Assembly (NCBI GenBank): GCA_028456385.1
Contig: JALNQF010000229.1
Span: 1-64,000 of the forward strand
Reading direction: 5' to 3'
DNA from: Ophiosphaerella korrae
Taxonomy: Eukaryota; Ascomycota; Dothideomycetes; Pleosporales; Phaeosphaeriaceae
Length of the DNA stretch: 64,000 nt
Positions within the stretch are counted from its first letter, which is position 1; every line of letters begins with the position of its first letter. The notes under the pieces were generated by a model. The model had not been told where the DNA came from, ran no database searches, and saw only the letters and a list, made by a program, of their open reading frames with translations. Of the stretch, positions 44,073-56,101 are shown in pieces. The position numbers were made by a program, and so were the translations under genes.

Positions 44073-44468
44073 ATGGGCGGCACACACTTCACCCTAGACC
44101 AGGCGATTAGAATTGTCGAAGGGAACCTTGAGAATCACAGAAGCCCTGGGTTGGTTATGGGAAGAGACGGCAAAATGAAAATTGAAAAGCCGAACCCCGG
44201 GATAGGAGGGGAGTTAGCCAAGCACAAGGATATCTTAACTTATGCGAAGAAGATTGTCAAAGTCTGGAAGGAAGAAGGTCCCGAAGCTGCTGAAGCGTGG
44301 GCCAAGGTAAGTTATTACCGCTCCGGCTTCTATTTCCTATTTTAAATGGGGTGTAATAGAACTAACAATTATAATCGGGTTTAGAAACATTCGGCCCAAA
44401 AGTATTACGAGAAACATCATCCTAAAAAGCAAAAGGGTGGCCTCAAGCATATTGGAGGAAGTTTTTAG
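44073..44468 (+). CDS. Small lysine-rich protein of unknown function
   Basis: Two exons, 44073-44306 and 44385-44468, with a 78-bp intron (GTAAGT donor, TTTAG acceptor) removed in phase 0, give 105 residues. The N-terminus is MGGTHFTLDQAIRIVEGN. A helical, lysine-rich middle follows (DILTYAKKIVKVWKEEGPEAAEAWAKKH), then a basic tail (YYEKHHPKKQKGG). No signal peptide or membrane helix is present. I do not recognise the family. The good splice sites and clean frame support a real gene; it is the last one before the AT-rich block. Confidence 0.6.
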
Positions 44469-44619
44469 ATAATCTCCTTCCGCTAAAGTTTAGGGTAGTA
44501 GGGAACTGCTCTGGATTTAAGTATATTGCTAGTACTAGAGAACAAATCTTAGAAAGATATACATGCCCCTTTGTGAGTACCACATGTTGTAGGAATTGTC
44601 TTGTTCTACAGTGACTGGA

Positions 44620-44897
44620 TGTTAAGAGGTAGCTGGAAGACAATAGTACTTGCCGTAGGCCACAGGAGATGGTGAAGGGATGACAGGTAGTATTCGATAG
44701 TACTACTAGTATCTAAGGGAGAATAATACTTGCTTTCCTTTCTTCGTAAGTATCGAGCCTTTTATGCGCCTGTGCAGCGCATCGGCCCCGCTTTAGATTA
44801 CAACTAGACATTGTCATGATCTTTTGTGTCTCGGCCCCGCCCCCGACTCATACCAGAGTTCACGAGAGTCTCGGGTGTTCGGAGAACCTTCGTTACA
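44620..44897. repeat. Solo LTR flanked by 5-bp duplication CTGGA
   Basis: 278 bp, beginning TGTTAAGAGG and ending CGTTACA, with CTGGA directly repeated at 44615-44619 and 44898-44902. It is the same family as the LTR at 52626-52903 but much less mutated. It is a solo LTR left by recombination between the two ends of an inserted gypsy-type element. Confidence 0.9.
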
Positions 44898-45430
44898 CTG
44901 GACATAAGTTTAGCACAGCGTGGCACGTGCGCGCCCAACACGAGATTGACGCCTCATCGTTCACAACCACCCACTACCTAAAATTATACAGGAACTTGAT
45001 TTTTTTAATGCATTTGAAGAGAATTAAATTAATATTTAGTCTGCTAGCCTCGTGCGTGCCTACAAGCTTGAATCCTCCTCGGCATACTTAAGATAAGCTT
45101 GCGTATAAGCGCACCTAGTATATACTACTAGCACTCCTTTAACGCGCTATAGAAGCCCTCCTACTCCTTTTTAGCTTATAAGGAGTTATTGTATTATAAG
45201 TACTACTTATGCATTATCTTGTTAAGATGCTACTAGAGGTGCTTAATTAGATTAAGATTAGGTAAGTAAGGTAGCTAGAATATAGGTGTAATATAGTATT
45301 AAGCTATCTATCTTATTATTACGCAAGGTATATATACGCGCATTATCCTATATAAAAAGCTAAGACTACTACTAGTAAGGTAGTAGACCTCTAGAAAGAG
45401 CTTTAATATAACTTTTACTTAAGTAGCTAT
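44898..45430. other. Transition from balanced to AT-rich DNA
   Basis: Composition changes at about 45.0-45.1 kb. Past that point the sequence is nearly free of open frames and rich in TA. No gene is recognised. Confidence 0.6.
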
Positions 45431-45861
45431 TGTTACTAGGGTTACTAGGGTCGACTTCCTTATACCTAGATAGGGGTTAGTAGATTGTAAGGTAATAACA
45501 AAAGCTCGTATTGTGATCTGCAATGAACTGTAAATAATAGAAGATGTTTTTACAACTGTCTTGTATTAGCGCTCTATAGTTAAGGGATTAGATTGCTAAT
45601 GTTATCCTAACAATGTGCATCCTGTTAATTATATACTTGTAGTAATCTGTTAATCTGTAGTTGCTAAGACTAGTAGATTATAGATTATCCTAATCTATAA
45701 TCTATTGTTGCTAAGAGCCTACAGATTATAGAGTACCCTAGGTGTCCTAATTGTGCGTAGTTTCCTAATCAAGTTCGTGCTCCTTAGGGTTATGTAAGTC
45801 TAAGTCTATTATTGTAGGACTAATTAGTTTTATCTATAGCTCTTCTATTACTACTGTAACA
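45431..45861 (-). repeat. 3' LTR of element 1
   Basis: 431 bp, near-identical to 52036-52466, with differences almost all C/T or G/A. It contains a palindromic patch of AGATTATAG-type words around 45680-45735. Confidence 0.9.
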
Positions 45862-48800
45862 CTATCTCCTCTTCTAAGCGGTCCTTTATTTGTCTGTCCT
45901 AGAGCTAAGGTTATTAACCTACTTTCTTCGTTAATCTATAGTTCCTTATCGCTTCCTATAGTTATTTTATCTACACGTTGTTGCTATCTCCTCGCTAATT
46001 GCGTATTGCGCAATAGTGTTAAGATGTTTCTATACTCTTGTTGTGCTTCTCTTAAGTTAAATCCTAAGTCTCTTCCTTGTATTGTTTCCGCAAATAATAG
46101 TAGGGCTTATAAGGTATATATTTGTGCGAACATGCGTAGTTCTTATAACGTGTCTAGTGTTTCTCTCTCTAAGTGTATGTTTATTATACTTATCCTTGCG
46201 TCTAGGCTTAACGATAATAGGGAAAGCTATTAACTAGACTTAAGAGAAACTATTGTCTAAAATTACAGCGGCTAAAGCTAAGCGTAAGCGTATCTAGGAG
46301 CTTGCGTAGAGTAAGCTAGTAGAGAATTAAGCTCGTCTCTCTTGCCTTTGTAAGATAAAGGCGCTAAATAATAAGAAATTAGCTAAGTAGTTAGTAGCTC
46401 TAGAAGCTAAGCTAGACTTAGATAAGGTGTTTAATGTCGCTGTAGTAGGTCCTGTATTAAACGCTTCTATTACCTCTCTATCTAACGGTAGTAATGTTAG
46501 TTCTCTTAGTTTGCTGCTAGGTGTTCTAGAGGGTTTTAATTTTAGAACTCCTCTAATTTCTTAAGGTAGCTAAGGTTATCTTCTAGTTCCTATGTATTTT
46601 CCTATAGTTGCCCTTTCTTATCTATGCCTATCTATTTTACTAAATAGTAGTTTTTTCTATTTTAGAACTAGTGTGCTAGGATTTCTTTAACTTCCTATTC
46701 TTCTTGTTCTCTATACATATCTACTTTGTATACTAGTAGTTCTGTGTCTTGTAGTGCTTGTTCTAGTAGTAATACGTAGAAAGTTAGGTATATCCTTATC
46801 TTGTTTAGTAGCTTTAACTTAAATATAACTAGTGTAACTTCTTTCTTAATTTTGTATAGTCTTATCTTAACATAGTCTAATTTTAAACTAGGTTGTTTGC
46901 TCTTAATATTCTTTCGTACTAACTATACTTTTTCTCCCTCTCTAAATTAGGGTCCTTCTTTATACTTTTTATTGTAGTATTTTACTATTTAATTATGTAG
47001 GAATTCTATATCTTGTCTTAGCTAATTATATATGCTTTTAAGTCTATTAGTAAAGTTTTCTCCTCTTAGAGACTAAGATGTCTCTAATTATAGTATTTTA
47101 TATACGCTAGGGTTAAATCTATAGTTCGCGAAGAAAAGTAATACTCTTATTACTATATTCTTTACGCTGTTGTATGCTAACTATACTATAGGTAGTAACT
47201 ATACCTAGTTGTTCTAGTTGTAGTTAAGGTAGTATCTTAAGTACTATTCTACTGTCTAATTTATTTGTTCTAATTATCTATCTATCTATAGATAATATAC
47301 TATAGACATTGCGTATTTAATTCCTAATTGCGCTATTATTGTTCCCTATAGTTTCGATGTAAATCTTATATCTCTATCTATAATAATCTTGTCTAGTAGT
47401 CTATATTAACTAATTATAGTTCCTAGAACCTAATGTGTAGTAACTTCTATTCTACTTTTCTCCTTATATAGTCTAAAGTATAAATACTTTATAAGTTTAT
47501 CTACTATTGTTAGGATTTTATTGTACTTAACTCCTAATATTAGGTCTTTAGACTTAGGTAGCTTCGTAATAAAGTCTATTGTAATAACTCTCTATAGTTA
47601 TTCTAGTACTTCTATTAGTTATAGTATCCTATATAGTGCGTGTCTACTATACTTATTTCTCTAACATTCTATATAGTCTTGTAGTACCTCTATTACTAAT
47701 TATCTTACTTTTAGGATGTAGTAGTCCTATAGTAACCTATCTAGAGTCTTGTTAATTCCTTAATAACTATATATTAGTAATTTGTAGAATTGTCGTATAA
47801 ATTCTTTTTAAATTTTCTTTAGAATGTATGTTTTTCTATAAGCTTGTGCGAGTCCTTCTTAGATTTCTAACTTTTCTATTTCTTTAGGTACTTCTTGCGT
47901 TGTTTTCTAAATCTATTTGTCTAGCTCGCTACTCTTTCTTTCGAGTGTTACGGCTATTTTAGGTGTATTTAGGACTAAGTATCTTTCTTTATTCTTAACT
48001 AGAACTGTGCTAGTTGCGTTTACCTCTTCTTGTAGGTCTAGTCTCCTACTTAGGGCGTCTATAAACTAATTATCTTTCTCTTTTATATGTATAATTTCTA
48101 TATTAAACGTTAATAGGGATTCCTACTATCTTATATACTATTAAGATAGTTCTTTATTTATTATAAATCCTATAAGATTCTTGTAGTCTATATAGACCTT
48201 TGTCTAATGTTTTACTCTTTATAAATATACTCTCTATTGTTTAAATACTTTATAGATTACTAATATTTCTTTATTATAGATTAGGTAGTTAAGCTCTACT
48301 AGCTTTATTTTCTTAGAGTAGTATTTAACTAAGTATTCTTGTTTAGTCCTTAGGTCTTCTTGCATTAGTGCTATTTTATAGACTAAGTTAGATGCGTCTG
48401 TTTTTACTATTACTAGTAGGTCTAGGTTGTATATTCTAATAACTAGGTTTTCTATAAACTTTTTCTTAATTTTGTTAAATGCTTCTTCGCATTCCTTTGT
48501 CTATTTAAATAGCGTATCTTTTTTTATAAGCCTTGTTATTAGTTCTATATCTTTAGACTATCCTATTATTAACTTTTTGTAGAAGTTAGCTAGGCTATAA
48601 AATTATTGTACCTCTTTTAGGTTTTTTAGTGTTAGCTATTCGTTAATCGTCCTAATTTTTTCTAGATTGATTTTAATTTTTCTTAGTTCTATAATAAACC
48701 CTAGGAAATCTGTTTCCTTTGTATAGAATTTATACTTCCTTATCTTAAAGAATATTTTAGCTTCTACTAGTTTTTCTAGCACTTTGTGTATATATTGCAC

Positions 48801-51800
48801 GTGTTCTTCTTCTATTTCTAAGAATATAAGGATGTTGTCTAAGTATACAAATGTAAATATGTCTAGGTATTCTCTTAGGACTGTGTTAATTCTTTCTTAG
48901 AAGGCTGCTAGTGCATTTATTAATCTGAACAGCATAACTAAATATTTGTATAGTCTCTATTGTGTTCTAAACGCTGTTTTCTATTCGTTACCTTCTTTAA
49001 TTCTAATCTAATAGTAGGCGTTCTAGATATCTAGTTTTGTAAAGGTTTTTGCTTTCCTTAATCTAGCTTACATTTCGTCTATTTGTAGTAAAGGGTATTA
49101 GTTTTTATTTATTACTGCGTTAGTCTTTCTAAAGTCTACGTAAGGTCTCTTGTCTTCTATTCCTTTTTTGTCTACAAATATTAATCTGTGTACTACTAAG
49201 GATTTAGATTCTCTTATCTATCCTTTCTTTAGTGCGTTCTAGATAAAGGCTTGTTTAATTTTAGATTCTTCTTCTATTTTTTAGTAGACTAGGCTCTATC
49301 CTACGTTCTTTCCTTCTTCTATTTCTATCGCTAGGTCCTATAGCTAATATTCTAGAAGGTAATCTTCGGGCTCTATAAGCTATTTTTCCTATTTCTTGTA
49401 TTCTTCTAGGAATTCTCCTTTGCTCGTGTTTATATTAGCTTTTAGCTTCTCTGTTTTATTATAGCTAATTTTGCCTATTCTCTAATTAATGTATAGATTA
49501 GCTATCTATAACTATAGTATTCCTAGTATAATTTCTTACTTATTGTTAATTATTGTTATGTCTATAATTATATTTTTAATCGTTATCTCTTCTAGTTCTA
49601 ATGTAGAGAGAACTGTCTTAAACCTAATAGGTTCCTAGAATAGTTTTCCTTTAATCGTACTTAGTTATCTTAGGTACTTTTTTGTTGTATAACTTATTCC
49701 TTATATTTCTATAAACTTCTTTAATATAAAGTTTCTTATAGCTCTACTATTAATTATTAATTTTACTTTCCTTCCTTAGTATATACCTATTTTTGTAATG
49801 TGTAGGCCTCTTATACCTTCTAGTCTTTCTTGTTTTAGTATCTTTGTAAATTATCTATCTTTCTAGGGCTATAGCCCTACTTTAAGTTTATGTTCCTTGT
49901 ATTTTAGACATTTATTATATGTATATTTGTACTATAGTCCTCCTTAAACGCATTTCTTAGATAATAGTAATCTAGGCCTTGCTACTAGGTATCTGTCTTC
50001 TAGGATTATTTCCTATCCTTAGATATCTTCTACTATAATTACTCTTGTATAGTTGTAACCTTTTCTTCTTATAGGCTATATATTGTTATTTGCTTTAGGT
50101 TTTCTATATATAATGTAGTTCTTATCTAGGTATAATATCTATAATACTTCAAAATATACTAGATGTTTTAGATCTATTATTTTGTTATCTCCTTCCTAGT
50201 ACTTATCTTTTCTAGGTGTATCTATTATTAGAATATAGTACACTATTAGTACTCTTAGTATATAGGCTTTGTTAATCTATTGCGTTTTTCTTACAAGATA
50301 CTACTACTCCCTTTCTTTTAGTATTCTTCTTACTACAACTATGTATTACTTTATCTATTCTTAAAATAGTATAAATTTTGTTTCTCTTAGATTGCGCTCT
50401 TTTTAGTCTTTGTACGCTTCCTCTATACTTATAACTAGTAAGTATTTCTAAACGAACTTCTATTTTTTATTTTGTTCCTCTATATCTATTGTTGTATAGC
50501 TGTTATAGCTATATATATCTAGCTAGGCGTATTCTATACCTCTTATGCTAACTTGTTTCTTACTTTCTTGTAGTTCTTTAGAGGAAGCTGTAGTAGTCTC
50601 TTTATCCTGTACTAGTTCTTTAGCTAGGATTAATAGTACTAAGGGTTCTTCCCTTTCTAGATCTTCTATTAGTAGGTCTATTACGTATACTATCTTTTCT
50701 AGCTACGCTTTTGTTCTTTCTTTTGTTGCTACTACTCTATTTTTCTATAAGAAATACTCTACTCCTTACTTACTAGAAAGGTATATATAGTAGTCGTCTT
50801 TGTAACAAAAGGTCTAATAGAGTATTATATATTGTATTTCTTTGCTCCTAGCTACCTTTTCCTAAGGTTTAGCTTATACTTATAGTACTTCTTTCTTTTT
50901 CTCTATTATCTTTAACTAAGTTTCTTTATCCTTCTTATAGTCCTTACTTCTATAATCTTTTGTAAAGTATCCTGGTTTTCTATATTTATAGTATGCTATA
51001 TCCTTTTTCTTCTATAATTAGCAGTCTTTCGTATAGTAGCCTTTCTTACTATAGTTAAAGCACGTAAAGTCTTTGTTCTTCTTATTCTTTTTGTCCTTAT
51101 TTGCGTTAAGGATTATAGGGTCTCTAGCGTCTTAGTTTCTAGTTTAGTTACTATACTTGTTCTTTTTCTATTCTCGAAGATCGTTATTAATTTAGATTAC
51201 CTATTGTTTTAGGGCTTCTAATGTCCTAGGTTTCTCTATATAGATTATCTCGTATTAGATTTTCTTATTTAATCCTTGTTTAAATTGTAATATAAGGGCT
51301 AACTTGTTCTATTCTATGTTTTGTAATAGTTGTTTAAACTATAACACGTACTTTAGTATACTCTTCTGTTGTGTAAGTCTTTCGAGTTATTCTTTAGCTT
51401 GTTAGGTAATGTCTATATCCCTAAATACTACTCTTATTCGCCTAGTAAAGTATTTGTAACTTCTAAAAATAGCTCTAGTTTCGTCCTTTTAGTATATTAG
51501 AGCGTGTGTTGTGTAATCTATCTAGTAAGGTTTAAACTATCTTATTGCATTCTTTTTAAGATGTATTCTAATATATATTACTTTCTTTTCTTCTATATTA
51601 AAGTGTAGTACTTATACGTCTATCTAGAGTTGTGCTAATGCTATAAAGGGTCTTAATTCTTCTCGTGTTCTGTTATACTTTCTAAGGACAGGTATCTTAA
51701 GTAGTTTCTTTGTTGCGCTTGTCTCTAGTCTTTGTATAATTAGTTCTATCTAATTCTAACCTTTAATAATAGCTTTAATTTGTGCTTTATTCTATTTTGC

Positions 51801-52035
51801 ATAGTCTTAGAGTTTTTTGTTCTACGTCTCTAAGGCTTTAATTACTATTTTTATGTCTTCTTTGTTATCTATTAGTTTGTTAATATAGTCCTTAATAGTT
51901 TCTTATATAGTACTGTCTAACTTATAAATACTTATAGGTGCCTTAGCACTTCTTTTAGTTAAACTTTCTACTATCGTGTTAGCTAGACTATGCGCTACTT
52001 ACGCTTTGCTCCTTTTAATAACTAAATTAGCAAGG

Positions 52036-52466
52036 TGTTACTAGGGTTACTAGGGTCGACTTCCTTATACCTAGATAGGGGTTAGTAGATTGTAAGGTAA
52101 TAACAAAAGCTCGTGTTGTAATCTATAATAAACTATAAATAATAGAAGATGTTTTTGTAACTGTCTTGTATTAGCGCTCTATAGTTAAGGGATTAGATTG
52201 CTAATATTATCCTAACGATGTGTATCCTATTAATTATATACTTGTGGTAATCTGTTAATCTATAGTTGCTAAGACTAGTAGATTACAGATTATCCTAATC
52301 TATAATCTATTGTCGCTAAGAGCCTACAGATTACAGAGCACCCTAGGTATCCTAATTGTACGTAGTTTCTTAATTAAGTTTGTGCTCCTTAGGGTTATAT
52401 AAGTCTAAGTCTATTATTGTAGGACTAATTAGTTCTATTTATAGCTCTTCTATTACTACTGTAACA
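52036..52466 (-). repeat. 5' LTR of element 1
   Basis: Partner of 45431-45861. The gag side of the element lies immediately to its left, in minus-strand sense. Confidence 0.9.
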
Positions 52467-52625
52467 GCTATATTATTATATATACTTATCTCTCTCTATA
52501 ATAATAAGTAGACTATAGCGTAGTTTACCTTATTTATCTAGCTATATAGATACCTATAGTATCTACGCTAAGCGCTAATAAGTATTAATATTAGTAATTA
52601 TCTCTAGTTTCTATTTCTCCTACGT

Positions 52626-52903
52626 TGTTAAGAGGTAGCTAGAAGACAATAGTACTTGCTATAGGCTATAGGAGATAGTAATAGGATAATAGATAGTATT
52701 TAATAGTACTACTAGTATCTAAAGGAGAATAATACTTACTTTACTCTCTTTGTAAGTATTAAGCCTTTTATGCGCCTATATAGCGCACTAGCCCTACTTT
52801 AGATTATAACTATATAATGTTATAATCTTTAGTATATTAGCTCTACTCCTAACTTGTACTAGAGTTTACAAGAGTCTTAAGTGTTTAACAAACCCTCGTT
52901 ATA
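52626..52903 (-). repeat. LTR of the outer gypsy element (probable 3' LTR)
   Basis: 278 bp, aligned end to end with the solo LTR at 44620-44897 but heavily RIP-mutated. Immediately to its right the minus strand has the purine tract AGAGGGGGAGG, as expected next to a 3' LTR. No target duplication pairs across it, so it is one end of a larger element. Confidence 0.8.
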
Positions 52904-53927
52904 GAGCCTCCCCCTCTAGCTAGTATCTTTACTAGCTCTTTAAAGTGCGACCTTAATAAAAACCCTAAACCTTTAGGAAAATAGAGAAAAGAGTATTTAC
53001 GTACCTTACGCGTTATACCTATATATTAGGCGTATTGTTGTTATTATACTTATATATAATATTCTATTTATATTTTAATAATAAGTAAAAGATTATTACT
53101 TATATAATTGTATTTACTCTTAGTAGACTCTATATAAAAAAATTTTTTTTTTATAATTATTTTACTTATCCTCTTATCTACTATAGTATATACTTAATAT
53201 ATACGTAGTATACGTTTAGTAATTGTTACTATAGTTTACTATCCTTACCTAAAATTTATTAAAAAGAGTAACGTCTATTAAGCCCTACCTTTTAAGTAGA
53301 GTATAGATACTAAGCGCGCTAATTATAACGCTTTGTATACTACTTACTTACGCTACGCTTAAAGTATTATTAACTAAGAGGAGATATATAATAAGCTAGA
53401 AGAGCGTTATTACTAGTATTATTCTATTAGTAATTATAGTAGCTATACCTAAGTAACTATTTTAGAGACGTACTCTTTGTGTACGCTTTAACTAATATAA
53501 ATAGGTATCTCCTACACTTAATAGGTATGTTAACTATCTTTATAAGCTTTATAATACGTATAATACTACTATATCTAATACTACTACTCCTAAGACTAAC
53601 TTAGAGGTGCGCTATACTAGCGTTAAGCTTACTTATACCTAGCGCACCTTTAACTTAGAGCTATTAAACTATAGGCGCCTTACTACTTGTAGTAGTACTC
53701 CCTTAGAAGTACTTACTTAAATACCTACGACTACGCCTTAATTTTTAGGGCTTATTTTAACTAAATAGCGTAGCCTTATAGCTTAGTAGTAGGGTTTAGT
53801 TAAAGTATTAATAGAGATTTTAGGCTACCTTTACTATATTATATATTTACCTATACTATACTTATATAGTGTATACTAACTACTTTTTAGGCTTACTATA
53901 GCTACCTTTCTATAGAATAAGTTAATA

Positions 53928-54036
53928 ATAAAGAAGATAATAATAAGGATAGTAGTAAAGAAGAAGAGGTAGAAGAAGAAGAGGTAGAAGAAGAAGAAGA
54001 GGAAAAGGAAGAAGAAGAAGAAGAAGATAAAGTAAA
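53928..54036. repeat. GAA-rich purine tract
   Basis: About 110 bases almost free of pyrimidines on the plus strand, built of GAA/GAAGAG units. Such polypurine runs escape RIP on this strand because they contain few C residues, although the opposite strand is C-poor only in part. Confidence 0.7.
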
Positions 54037-55641
54037 GGGTTAAGACGTTCTACTTTTAAAAAGTAGGTAAGACGTAAGTAGAGAGTAGTTTAGGCTTATC
54101 TAATAAGTAGAAAAGAAATAGTTTATAGTATAATTATTTATTTTTTATATATATAGATACTTAGCTATAGAGCTAAAAGTTAGATTATACTATTTACTTT
54201 ATAAGTATATTTTAAGTATATAAATTACGTTTTCTATATACATTTTAATTATAGAGCGCTTTAAGCTAAATTAAAATCTTTAAGTAGTTTATCTATATCT
54301 TTAAAATCTATAGTAGGAGTCTATATATCTTAGGATTTATTATATTCTTTTTATCTAAGGAGATACTTTAGTTATCTTTTTTTTTACGTTTCTTTAGGAT
54401 TCTTTTAACTTCTTATACTTTTTTTCTTTCTTCTATTACCTTAGGTAGCTAAGTATTATCTTCTATACCTAATTAGGATTTCTATCTCTTAAGGAGAGAA
54501 ATGTAAAATACGTTATAAATATAATAGTAGGGTAGTAGTAGTAAGTAGTATACTTATGTTCCTACTACGTCTTATACTTAAAATAGTTTAATAAACTTAT
54601 CTAATAGCTTCTTGTATAGTTAGTAAGTAAAGCTTAAGTTCTTTATACTTAGTAGAACTAGCTCTCTTTTTCTAAAAACTTCTAGTTTATATTTATTATT
54701 ATAGTACTATACTTAATATACTTATACTTTTTATAGAGACTCTATAAGCGTTACTTATACGCTATATATATACTTTACTTTTTAAATAGCGTCTAGTACC
54801 TTTTCTTTTAGCTTATAATCTTTAGGTAAGTATATAAAGATTAGGTATTTACTTATTATAGTGTAAAAGGGTATTATCTTTATTCTTTTATAAATTAAGT
54901 TATTATATACAAATTATACTATTTTTAGTAAAGTAACCTAATTATCTTAATTCTCTATTATAACGATTCTTAAATACTATTCTAGAGTCTAATTTTATTA
55001 TTTAGTTTACCTATTAGTCTATAAGTAGAAAGCTATACTTAGCCTACGCTTTACTTATAGTTAGTAGTATATTTCTACCTAAAATTTTAAGGTAAAGATT
55101 AACTCTTAGTCTAATACAATACCTTTCTATATCTTATAGTTTAAGATAATATTATTAAAGTATACTTCTATAAACTATTACGCGTCCTACTTTTTAAGTA
55201 CTAGGATATAGATAGCTATTTTAGATAAGTAGTTTACTATTACTAGTATTATATTATATACGTACCTTAAGCTATCTTTTAAAGGTAGGAGGCTTATAAT
55301 AAAGTCTAGAGAGACTTCTTTAAATATATTACTTAGGATTAGTAAAAGAGATAATTTCTTATACTACTTATACTTTAGCGCTTTACTTTACTAGTATATT
55401 ACGTAAGTCTTTACGTATTCCTAAACGTCTTACTCTATTAATAGCTAGTAATAGTATCTTATAATTAGCTTAAGCATTCTATATATACTAAAGTAGCTAG
55501 CTATATACAAGTTATAATACTAGAGTAGAATTTCTTACCTAATAGTAGGTTTCTCTAGAACGTATACTCTACCTTTATATCTTAGGACTTCTTTATTATC
55601 TAAGTACTATACTTATACTCTATTACTATATTAAGTACTTT

Positions 55642-56101
55642 TGTTATAGGCGTAACAAGAGAAATCGAGATAGAACTAATTAGTCCCGACTTAGATGCTA
55701 ACAAAGTATAGGACGAGCGAGGTAATAACTTTAATTAGGAGACTACTTACAACTAGGACACGTAGTAGTAATCTATAATTACGTACGAACAGATTAGAGT
55801 AATCTATAATAACGTACGAATAGATTAAGGTAATCTATAGTTACGTGCGAATAGATTAGTAGTAATCTATAGTGTTGTACAAATAGATTACTATAAGTAT
55901 ATAGACAATAGAATACGCATTATTAGGATAATATTAGTAATCTAATCTTTAACCTAGAACGCTAATACTAAATATTATATACATAAATTAACTATTGTTT
56001 ATTAGTTATTACTAATTACAATATAAGCTTTTGTTATTACCTCGCAATCTACTAATACTCCTAGAGGCTATTAGGAAGTTAACTCTAGTAACCCTATTAC
56101 A
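55642..56101 (+). repeat. 5' LTR of element 2
   Basis: 460 bp, starting TGTTATAGG and ending TTACA; its partner is 62217-62676. Contains four tandem units of about 30 bp. Confidence 0.9.
55768..55886. repeat. Tandem ~30-bp repeats inside the element 2 LTR
   Basis: Four imperfect units of the form GTAATCTAT..ACGTACGAA.AGATTA follow one another; the same array is in the right LTR at about 62344-62462. Each unit has the inverted words TAATCT and AGATTA at its ends, so each could fold back. Confidence 0.8.

Larger units (their letters stand above)
45431..52466 (-). mobile_element. Complete Ty3/gypsy-type LTR retrotransposon (element 1), RIP-degraded
   Basis: 7,036 bp between two 431-bp LTRs (45431-45861 and 52036-52466) that begin TGTTAC and end GTAACA. 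A 5-bp target duplication GCTAT flanks it at 45426-45430 and 52467-52471. Coding sense is the minus strand: the reverse transcriptase box reads YLDN (a changed YLDD) near 48823-48850. A CCHC-type zinc knuckle remnant (CFNYSKKGYY) lies near 51050. A purine-rich tract on the minus strand abuts the left LTR (45862-45876), marking that LTR as 3'. The frames are destroyed by transitions to TA. It is related to element 2 in gag and LTR sequence but lies in the opposite direction. Confidence 0.92.

Noticed and set aside
50545..50790. Open frame of 81 codons in the AT-rich block
   Set aside because: It lies antisense to the gag-pol body of element 1; Ser/Leu-rich chance frame in RIP-mutated DNA.
55768..55886. 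CRISPR-like array
   Set aside because: The repeats are contiguous and imperfect, lie inside a eukaryotic LTR and are duplicated in the partner LTR; there are no spacers.
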